Shown one piece after another: positions 16,418-21,815 of a stretch of 24,708 nucleotides of DNA. Numbering within the stretch: the stretch's first letter is position 1; every line of letters starts with the position of its first letter. The DNA comes from CANJQJ01 sp964383565 (GTDB lineage Bacteria; Pseudomonadota; Alphaproteobacteria; Sphingomonadales; Sphingomonadaceae): the NCBI GenBank assembly GCA_964383565.1, contig CAYLIK010000030.1, positions 1 through 24,708 on the forward strand, given 5' to 3'. A program made the translations under genes and the position numbers. The notes under the pieces are model-generated. The model did not search any database, had not been told where the DNA came from, and was given only the letters and a program-made list of their open reading frames with translations.

Positions 16418-17223
16418 CAGCCAAACCTTGCGAGATCGATTTCGCCAGTAAACACAGCGGCCGCCGGGCCGCTCATCATCAGATGGCCGTCCTCGCGCTC
16501 GGCAAGATTGAGCGTCCCCCCCGGCAGATCGATCCGGACACTCGCCGCCAGCTTCCCAAGCCTGCGCCCTGCGGCAAAGGTCGCGCATGCCCCGGTGCCG
16601 CAGGCCAGCGTCAGCCCCGATCCACGCTCCCATGTTCCCATTCGAACATGGCCGTCGCCAAGAATGGTGGCGATGTTCACATTGATCCGTTCGGGAAATA
16701 GCGGATCATGCTCGATCGTCGGGCCGAGTTCGCCCAGCGGCACGGCATCGATATCCGCCACGAAGAACACGACATGCGGATTGCCCATGCTGACCGCCGT
16801 CGGATGCTCCAGCTCCCCCCAGCCAACCGGCAGGATCGTCGTATCCATTGCATAAGCGAGCGGAATCTCGTTCCACCCGAAGCGCGGCAACCCCATGTCC
16901 ACCGTCGCGCCGTCGCCGGCCAGACTGGCGATCAATATCCCCGCAGCCGTCTCGATCGAACAATCTCGCCCGACCAGTACGGGTACGCAGCGCGTCGCGT
17001 TGCCGCACGCCGCCACTTCCGATCCGTCGGCGTTCCAGATGCGCATGCTGACATCGGCGTTGTCGCTCGCACCGATCAGGATGACCTGATCGCAGCCCAC
17101 GCCGGTACGCCGATCGGCCAGCGCTTGCGCCATCTCGGGCGTGACGGCGATAGGCGTGGCGCGCGCGTTCAGCACGACGAAGTCGTTGCCTAGCCCCTGC
17201 ATCTTGTGAAACCGCGTCAGCAT
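16417..17223 (-). CDS. dapF: Diaminopimelate epimerase DapF
   Basis: This 268-aa enzyme interconverts LL- and meso-diaminopimelate for lysine and peptidoglycan synthesis. Both catalytic cysteines are present: Cys73 in AACGNATRC and Cys208 in LACGTGACA, acting as the acid/base pair. The N-terminus FHKMQGLGNDFVVLNA and the substrate loop MGNPHVVFF are typical, as is the length. It is the first gene of the four-gene minus-strand unit with mtaB, ftsY and yciB. The 130 bp between its start and the divergent gene at 17354 must hold its promoter; I see no strong -35/-10 pair there. Confidence 0.97.
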   Translation of the reverse strand: MLTRFHKMQGLGNDFVVLNARATPIAVTPEMAQALADRRTGVGCDQVILIGASDNADVSMRIWNADGSEVAACGNATRCVPVLVGRDCSIETAAGILIASLAGDGATVDMGLPRFGWNEIPLAYAMDTTILPVGWGELEHPTAVSMGNPHVVFFVADIDAVPLGELGPTIEHDPLFPERINVNIATILGDGHVRMGTWERGSGLTLACGTGACATFAAGRRLGKLAASVRIDLPGGTLNLAEREDGHLMMSGPAAAVFTGEIDLARFG

Positions 17224-17353
17224 GGCCGCGCGTCTACGGTTTGACCGTTGCGAAGTCCACCATCTGACACCACATCCATTGCTGGATTGGTCAGGCCCAG
17301 TTCAGACGTTTCGTGGTAAACGAGCGACCATCCACACAAGAAGGATGCTCATC

Positions 17354-17761
17354 ATGCGCACAGTCCTCTCTTCAATTGCTGCCCTGTCGCTTCTTACGAC
17401 CGCCGCGCAGGCGGCCCCCCGTATGACGTCGGAGGAAAAGCTCGCCAAGGCCCTCGAAGGGCGCGAGGCGGGCAAGCCGGTCGATTGCATCTATCAGCGC
17501 GATATCCGCTCAAGCCGGATCTACGACCGGACCGCGATCCTCTACGAGCTGAACAACGGCACTTATTACCTCAACCGTCCCGATGCCGGAGCCCAGTCGC
17601 TTAGCTGGGGCGACGTGCTGGTCACGGACACACATTCGTCGCAGCTCTGCAGCATCGACATCGTCAAGCTCTACGATACCCATCCATGGATGCAGAGCGG
17701 CTTCGTCAATCTCGGCAAGTTCGTGCCTTACAAGAAGGTCAAAGTCGCTCGCAGCGAATGA
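17354..17761 (+). CDS. Small secreted protein of unknown function
   Basis: This predicted 135-aa exported protein has a clear signal peptide (MRTVLSSIAALSLLTTAAQA, cleavage after the AQA). I use ATG 17354 because AAGGA at 17341-17345 is 8 nt upstream; an ATG three codons earlier overlaps that ribosome-binding site. The mature part of about 115 residues contains CIYQRDIRSSRIYDRTAILYE, here broken as CIYQRDIRSS then RIYDRTAILYE, followed by NNGTYYLNRP, SQLCSIDIVKLYD and a C-terminal KFVPYKKVKV. Two Cys may pair. I recall look-alikes in sphingomonads but no named function. It overlaps the DUF924 gene by ATGA, and the two make a small operon. Confidence 0.8.
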   Translation: MRTVLSSIAALSLLTTAAQAAPRMTSEEKLAKALEGREAGKPVDCIYQRDIRSSRIYDRTAILYELNNGTYYLNRPDAGAQSLSWGDVLVTDTHSSQLCSIDIVKLYDTHPWMQSGFVNLGKFVPYKKVKVARSE

Positions 17762-18312
17762 GCGACGTGAAGGACAAGGCCGAAGCGGTCATCCGCTTTT
17801 GGCTTGAGGAAACGCCTGCGGCGAAGCGCTTTACCGTGGACCCGAGGTTGGACGCCGAAATCGGCGGACGTTTTCGTGATGTGATTGAGGACGTGGCGGA
17901 AAACCGGGCGAGTGGCTGGCGGGACGATCCGCGCAGCCTTCTAGCGGCCATTATCCTGACCGATCAGTTCCCGCGCAATCTCTATCGCGGCACATCAAGA
18001 GCGTTCGCCACGGACGGCCTCGCCCGCGAACTGACCAACCTCGCGCTCGACAAGGGTTGGGACGCCGGCATGTCGCAGCAGGAGCGGCAATTTCTCTATA
18101 TGCCGCTGATGCACAGCGAGACGCTTGGCGATCAGCGTCGCAGCGTTGCACTCTACGAAAGGCTCGGGCTTGTGGAAGCCGCCGATTTCGCCGTGCGCCA
18201 TCATGACCAGGTCGCGCGTTTCGGCCGCTTTCCTGGCCGTAACACTGCGCTGGGCCGCGCCGACACGCCTGAGGAGACCGAATTCCTCAAGGAACCCGGC
18301 TCGCATTTCTGA
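17758..18312 (+). CDS. DUF924 family protein
   Basis: This 184-aa, probably cytoplasmic, mostly helical protein is of the DUF924 family, which has a TPR-like fold and no established function. Visible family features: AVIRFWLEE at the start, LLAAIILTDQFPRNLYRGTSRAF around residues 63-85, ERQFLYMPLMHSE, and RFPGRNTALGR near the C-terminus. The start ATG overlaps the stop of the secreted protein gene (ATGA). A strong hairpin terminator lies about 80 bp downstream of its stop, before ffh. Confidence 0.88.
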   Translation: MSDVKDKAEAVIRFWLEETPAAKRFTVDPRLDAEIGGRFRDVIEDVAENRASGWRDDPRSLLAAIILTDQFPRNLYRGTSRAFATDGLARELTNLALDKGWDAGMSQQERQFLYMPLMHSETLGDQRRSVALYERLGLVEAADFAVRHHDQVARFGRFPGRNTALGRADTPEETEFLKEPGSHF

Positions 18313-18394
18313 TCCGCTTGCGATTCCGTGGATAATCCGCTAGGCGCCGCCTCGATCGTTCCGACACGAACGTGAATTGGCAGCGCTGAGGCGC

Positions 18395-18431
18395 ACGCCG
18401 GCCGACGAGGTTTCGTCCGCCGGCGTCTTTT
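18395..18431 (+). terminator. Strong intrinsic-type hairpin between DUF924 gene and ffh
   Basis: An 8-bp stem (18395-18402 with 18419-18426, ACGCCGGC pairing with GCCGGCGT), one C-C mismatch, then a 5-bp inner stem (GACGA with TCGTC) closed by a GGTT loop, followed directly by CTTTTG. This has the form of a rho-independent terminator. It would end the 17354-18312 transcript, but it lies only 33 nt before the ffh start codon, so it may also sit in the ffh leader and act as an attenuator. A smaller stem (CGTTC and GAACG, 18357-18372) lies just upstream. Confidence 0.75.
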
Positions 18432-18464
18432 GCGTTTGGGTCGGAACGGATTTGGAGTGACCTT

Positions 18465-19970
18465 ATGTTCGAATCCTTGAGCGAACGGCTTGGCGGCGTC
18501 TTTGACAAGCTGCGCGGCCGTGGTGCGCTATCGGAAAGCGACGTTCGCGCGGCGATGCGCGAGGTGCGCGTGGCGCTGCTCGAGGCCGATGTCGCGCTTC
18601 CCGTCGTGCGCAAGTTTGTCGATGATGTCACTGAGCAAGCAGTCGGCTCGCAGGTTCTGAGGTCAGTCACTCCCGGCCAGCAGGTCGTCAAGATCGTCAA
18701 CGACGCGCTGGTCGCGATGCTCGGTTCCGACGCGGTCGATCTGGAAATCGATGTCACCCCGCCCGCCGTCATCATGATGGTCGGCCTTCAGGGCTCGGGT
18801 AAAACCACCACCACGGCCAAGATCGCCAAGCGCCTGACCGAAAAGGGCCGCAAAAAGGTCCTGATGGCGTCGCTCGACGTCAATCGCCCGGCCGCGCAGG
18901 AACAGTTGGCGGTGCTCGGCACCCAGACCTCGGTCGCGACGCTCCCCGTCGTCGCCGGACAGCAGCCGGTCGATATCGCCAAACGCGCGCTCCAGTCGGC
19001 GAAGCTGCAAGGCTTCGACGTGCTGATGCTCGATACGGCGGGCCGTCTCCACGTCGATCAGGCGCTGATGGACGAGATGAAGGCCGTCGCCTCCGTCTCC
19101 GCGCCAACCGAAATCCTGCTCGTCGTCGACTCGCTGACCGGCCAGGACGCCGTCAACGTCGCCCAGAACTTCTCCGATCAGGTCGCGCTCACCGGCGTCG
19201 TGCTGACCCGCATGGATGGCGATGCGCGCGGCGGTGCGGCGCTCTCGATGCGCGCCGTCACCGGCAAGCCGATCAAGTTCGTCGGCACCGGCGAGAAGCT
19301 GGACGGCCTTGAGCAATTCCAGCCGCAGCGTGTCGCGGGCCGCATCCTCGGTATGGGCGACGTCGTCAGCCTTGTCGAACGAGCGGCCGAGACCATCCAG
19401 ATGGACGAGGCCGAGGCCTTCGCCCGCAAGATGGCCAAGGGCCAGTTCGATCTCAACGATCTGCGCAGCCAGATGAATCAGATGCGCCGCATGGGTGGCC
19501 TCGGCGCGCTCGCCTCGATGCTCCCCGGCGTCAAGCAGGTGAAGCAGGCGATGGCGAGCGGCGCCGCTGACGACAAGGTGCTGGTCCGCATGGATGCGAT
19601 CATCGGCTCGATGACGCTTAAGGAACGCAGCAAGCCCGAGCTGCTCAACGCCAAGCGCAAGATCCGCGTCGCCAAGGGCTCGGGCACCACCGTTCAGGAT
19701 GTGAACAAGGTCCTCAAGATGCATCAGGACATGTCCACCGCGATGAAACGCCTCAAGAAGATGGGCGGTCTCAAGGGCCTTGCCGGTCTGCTTGGCGGCA
19801 AGGGCGGTCTCGGCGGCATGCTCGGCGGCGGCGGGGCAGGGGATATGGCTGGCCTGCCCGGCGGTGGCGCTGGCGGCGGTATGGGCGGCCTGCCCGGATT
19901 GCCCGGTCTCGGCGGCGGCAACGCGCCGTTCAACCTCCCGCCCGGCTTCGACAAATTTCTCAAGAAATAA
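18465..19970 (+). CDS. ffh: Signal recognition particle protein Ffh
   Basis: This 501-aa SRP54-type GTPase binds signal peptides and 4.5S RNA and docks with FtsY. The N domain is at residues 1-95. The G domain has P-loop GLQGSGKT (107-114), DVNRPAAQEQL, LDTAGRL and TRMDGDARGG. The M domain from about residue 325 has methionine-rich helices (MNQMRRMGGLGALASMLPG) and the RNA-binding segment LKERSKPELLNAKRKIRVAKGSG, here read in two halves. The last 65 or so residues are a Gly/Leu-rich low-complexity tail ending PPGFDKFLKK. GGAG at 18454-18457 is 7 nt upstream of the ATG. The 4.5S RNA gene is not in the window. It heads the ffh-rpsP-rimM-trmD-rplS run. Confidence 0.97.
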   Translation: MFESLSERLGGVFDKLRGRGALSESDVRAAMREVRVALLEADVALPVVRKFVDDVTEQAVGSQVLRSVTPGQQVVKIVNDALVAMLGSDAVDLEIDVTPPAVIMMVGLQGSGKTTTTAKIAKRLTEKGRKKVLMASLDVNRPAAQEQLAVLGTQTSVATLPVVAGQQPVDIAKRALQSAKLQGFDVLMLDTAGRLHVDQALMDEMKAVASVSAPTEILLVVDSLTGQDAVNVAQNFSDQVALTGVVLTRMDGDARGGAALSMRAVTGKPIKFVGTGEKLDGLEQFQPQRVAGRILGMGDVVSLVERAAETIQMDEAEAFARKMAKGQFDLNDLRSQMNQMRRMGGLGALASMLPGVKQVKQAMASGAADDKVLVRMDAIIGSMTLKERSKPELLNAKRKIRVAKGSGTTVQDVNKVLKMHQDMSTAMKRLKKMGGLKGLAGLLGGKGGLGGMLGGGGAGDMAGLPGGGAGGGMGGLPGLPGLGGGNAPFNLPPGFDKFLKK

Positions 19971-19997
19971 CGTATATATTTGAAAGGAAACAAATAA

Positions 19998-20543
19998 ATG
20001 TCTCTATCCATTCGTCTTTCGCGCGGCGGCGCCAAGAAGCGTCCTTATTATCGCATCGTCGTCGCCAACTCGCGCAGCCCGCGCGATGGCCGCTTCATCG
20101 AGCGGATCGGCAGCTACAATCCGCTGCTCGGCAAGGATGACGCCAACCGCGTCGTGCTTGATGTCGAGCGCGCCAAGCATTGGGTCTCGGTTGGCGCGCA
20201 ACCGACCGACCGCGTTGCCCGCTTCCTCGACGCCGTCGGCGTGAAGGAACGTACCGCCAGCAACAACCCGAAGAAGGGCGAGCCCGGCGAAAAGGCCAAG
20301 GAGCGCGCCGAGGAGCGTGCGGCGAAGGTCGCAGCAGCCGAGGAAGCCGCAGCCGCGCCGGTCGAAGAACCTGCCGTCGAGGAAGCCCCCGCCGAGGTCG
20401 AAGCTGAAGCGGCCCCGGTTGAAGAAGTGCCCGCCGAAGTTGAAGCTGAAGCTCCCGCTGCAGCGGAAGAGGCGCCCGCCGCTGAAGCCGCTGCTGAGGA
20501 AGCACCGGCTGCCGACACCACCGAGGAAAAGGCCGAGGGTTGA
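19998..20543 (+). CDS. rpsP: 30S ribosomal protein S16 with long acidic/alanine tail
   Basis: The first 82 or so residues are canonical bS16 (IRLSRGGAKKRPYYRIVVANSRS, read here as IRLSRGGAKKRP then YYRIVVANSRS, and GSYNPLLGKD). The remaining roughly 95 residues form an Ala/Glu/Pro-rich tail with imperfect repeats of the type VEEAPAEVEAE. Such tails are known in alphaproteobacterial S16, but this one more than doubles the protein (181 aa). AAAGGA sits 9 nt before the ATG in an A/T-rich 27-bp spacer after ffh. The stop overlaps the rimM start by one base (TGATG), so translation of rimM is likely coupled. Confidence 0.95.
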   Translation: MSLSIRLSRGGAKKRPYYRIVVANSRSPRDGRFIERIGSYNPLLGKDDANRVVLDVERAKHWVSVGAQPTDRVARFLDAVGVKERTASNNPKKGEPGEKAKERAEERAAKVAAAEEAAAAPVEEPAVEEAPAEVEAEAAPVEEVPAEVEAEAPAAAEEAPAAEAAAEEAPAADTTEEKAEG

Positions 20544-21121
20544 TGAAAAAGCCCCTCCCTTCCAAGGGAGGGGTTGGGGTGGGTGAGTCCGTTAAAGGGC
20601 TCACTCCACCCGCACCCACCCCCGAACCCCCTCTCCCGAAAGGGAGGGGAGGCGATGTTACGCTCGCCGCCATCGTCGGCGCGCACGGCGTGACGGGCGA
20701 GGTCCGCTTGAAATTATTCACTGACGATCTGGCGCCCTACAAGACGCTGGACGCCGCCGGCCGTACCCTGACGCTCAAATCCGTCCGTCCCGGCCCAAGC
20801 GGCGCCGTCGCGCGCTTCACCGAAATCGCTGACCGAACCGACGCCGAGGCTCTGCGTGGCACCGCGCTCACCGTTCCCCGCGCATCACTCCCGCCGCTCG
20901 GCGAGGGCGAATATTACCATGCCGACCTGATCGGCCTGCCGTGCGTCTCCACCGAAGGCGAAGCGCTCGGCACGCTCGTCCTGATCGAGAATTTCGGCGC
21001 GGGCGACGTGATCGAAATCGAACGCCCAGACGGCAAACGCTTCATGGTCCCGATGCGTCCCGAGGCGGTGCCGGAATGGAACGAGGAACGCCTCCTCGTT
21101 GACGCCGCTTTTGTAAGCTAG
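20543..21121 (+). CDS. rimM: Ribosome maturation factor RimM with repeat-encoded N-terminal extension
   Basis: RimM binds S19 and helps assemble the 30S head. The conserved protein begins at about residue 39 (VTLAAIVGAHGVTGEVRLKLF, i.e. VTLAAIVGAHG followed by VTGEVRLKLF). A PRC-barrel part follows with EYYHADLIGLPC, LIENFGAGDVIEI and FMVPMRPEAVPEW. Ahead of it lies a Pro/Gly/Lys-rich stretch of 38 residues encoded by a palindromic repeat. The ATG at 20543 overlaps the rpsP stop and has GAGGG 3 nt upstream. An alternative GTG at 20579 inside the repeat has a purine-rich arm 5 nt upstream and would give 180 aa rather than 192. There is no in-frame start between the repeat and the conserved domain, so some of the extension must be translated. 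Confidence 0.93.
   Translation: MKKPLPSKGGVGVGESVKGLTPPAPTPEPPLPKGRGGDVTLAAIVGAHGVTGEVRLKLFTDDLAPYKTLDAAGRTLTLKSVRPGPSGAVARFTEIADRTDAEALRGTALTVPRASLPPLGEGEYYHADLIGLPCVSTEGEALGTLVLIENFGAGDVIEIERPDGKRFMVPMRPEAVPEWNEERLLVDAAFVS
20552..20650. repeat. REP/BIME-like palindromic repeat at the 5' end of rimM
   Basis: About 99 bp folding into three hairpins. The first is CCCCTCCCTT with AAGGGAGGGG (20552-20573). The second is GGGTGG plus GTGAG (20577-20587) with CTCAC plus CCACCC (20600-20611), with a bulged T at 20605 and a 12-nt loop. The third is CCTCTCCC with GGGAGGGG around a GAAA loop (20630-20649), containing one G-U pair. The outer hairpins are inverted copies of similar sequence, the layout of paired REP elements (BIMEs). 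I recall similar C/G-rich palindromes scattered in sphingomonad genomes. It reads through in the rimM frame without a stop. Confidence 0.8.
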
Positions 21122-21141
21122 TATATACACGCCATATATAC
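21121..21141. promoter_or_regulatory. Inverted repeat operator/promoter of vapBC
   Basis: GTATATA (21121-21127) and TATATAC (21135-21141) form perfect 7-bp arms around a 7-bp spacer, between the last base of rimM and the vapB start. Viewed another way, GTATATAC and ATATATAC are near-direct repeats 13 bp apart. VapB-type antitoxins commonly autoregulate through such palindromes overlapping their own promoter. TTGTAA (21111-21116, inside the end of rimM) with TATATA (21135-21140) is a possible promoter with an 18-bp spacer. The palindrome is directly visible; binding is inferred. Confidence 0.55.
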
Positions 21142-21150
21142 GGGGTTTGT

Positions 21151-21420
21151 ATGGCTCACGAATGGCGAACCAAAAGCTTCAAGTCTGGCAATTCAGTCGC
21201 GATCCGATTGCCTAAGGCGTTGGGTTTTGCGGAGGGTGATGAGGTCGTCTTCGTACCCCATTCGGACGGGACCTATACTTTCTGGAAAGAGAATGACGGC
21301 TTGAAAGTATTGATGAGCCTCTATGGCAGCATGTCGCCAGGGTTCATGAAAGACGGCCGTAGCGATATCGAGCAGGATGATCGCGACTGGGATCGCGATC
21401 CGGTCGATTCCGCAGCCTGA
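21151..21420 (+). CDS. vapB: VapB-type antitoxin (AbrB/MazE-like DNA-binding domain)
   Basis: This 89-aa protein has an N-terminal swapped-hairpin AbrB/SpoVT-type DNA-binding domain, RTKSFKSGNSVAIRLPKALGF followed by EGDEVVF (residues 6-34; read as RTKSFKSGNSVAIR and LPKALGF). An acidic tail (SDIEQDDRDWDRDPVD, about 70-85) would wrap and neutralise the toxin. It should block VapC and repress its own promoter at the palindrome upstream. The stop overlaps the vapC start by one base (TGATG). G+C is lower than the surroundings (32 of 60 in 21181-21240), which suggests acquisition by transfer. It sits 29 bp after rimM, inside a ribosomal operon. Confidence 0.88.
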   Translation: MAHEWRTKSFKSGNSVAIRLPKALGFAEGDEVVFVPHSDGTYTFWKENDGLKVLMSLYGSMSPGFMKDGRSDIEQDDRDWDRDPVDSAA

Positions 21421-21815
21421 TGTATCTTCTCGATACGAACATCTGCATCGACTTTGTCGATGGGCGTAACGATGTGGCCCGACAGCGGGTAGAGCGGGAG
21501 TTTCGCAACGGGCTTGGCATCTCGTCCATAACCGCCGCCGAGTTGCTGGTCGGTGCGCGTGGATCATCGGATCCGTTGGAAGATTCACGGCGTATCGAGG
21601 CTTTCGTTCGCCTGTTGCGCTGTCACGATTTCGATGACGTCGCAGCCCGGTCATATGCTCAGATTGCCAGACAGATCGGCGTGAAGCGCAAAAGCTTCGA
21701 TCGCTTGATTGCCGCTCATGCTCTAGCTTTGGGATATGTTCTGGTCACGAACAATGCGAAGCACTTCGCCGATGTGCCGGGGCTGAAGGTCGAGAATTGG
21801 ACGCTGCCGCTTTGA
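21420..21815 (+). CDS. vapC: VapC-type PIN-domain ribonuclease toxin
   Basis: This 131-aa PIN domain has the metal-binding acidic residues Asp5 (LLDTNICIDFV), Glu41 (TAAELLVGA) and Asp94 (FDRLIAAHALALG), then VLVTNNAKHF and PGLKVENW at the end, so the active site looks intact. VapC toxins are Mg-dependent RNases that often cut initiator tRNA or rRNA; the target here is unknown. Translation is coupled to vapB (TGATG). G+C is 30 of 60 in 21421-21480 and 35 of 60 in 21541-21600, below the 42 of 60 counted in trmD. Its stop TGA overlaps the TTG start of trmD, so it is embedded in the operon without an apparent break. Confidence 0.92.
   Translation: MYLLDTNICIDFVDGRNDVARQRVEREFRNGLGISSITAAELLVGARGSSDPLEDSRRIEAFVRLLRCHDFDDVAARSYAQIARQIGVKRKSFDRLIAAHALALGYVLVTNNAKHFADVPGLKVENWTLPL

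Noticed and set aside
15695..16855. Plus-strand open frame of 386 codons opposite mtaB and dapF
   Set aside because: Both minus-strand genes have intact catalytic motifs; this frame is low-complexity shadow sequence.
18313..18464. Possible 4.5S SRP RNA gene next to ffh
   Set aside because: Neither the GGUCAGG nor the GGAAGCAGCC tetraloop region of 4.5S RNA is present; the hairpin here has a GGTT loop and looks like a terminator.
18663..19724. Minus-strand open frame of 353 codons opposite ffh
   Set aside because: It is fully antisense to conserved Ffh domains, with His/Asp/Leu-rich translation and no recognisable motif.
20095..20721. Minus-strand frames of about 190-208 codons over rpsP and the rimM repeat
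   Set aside because: They arise from the palindrome and the Ala/Glu repeat read backwards; no start signal or conserved domain.
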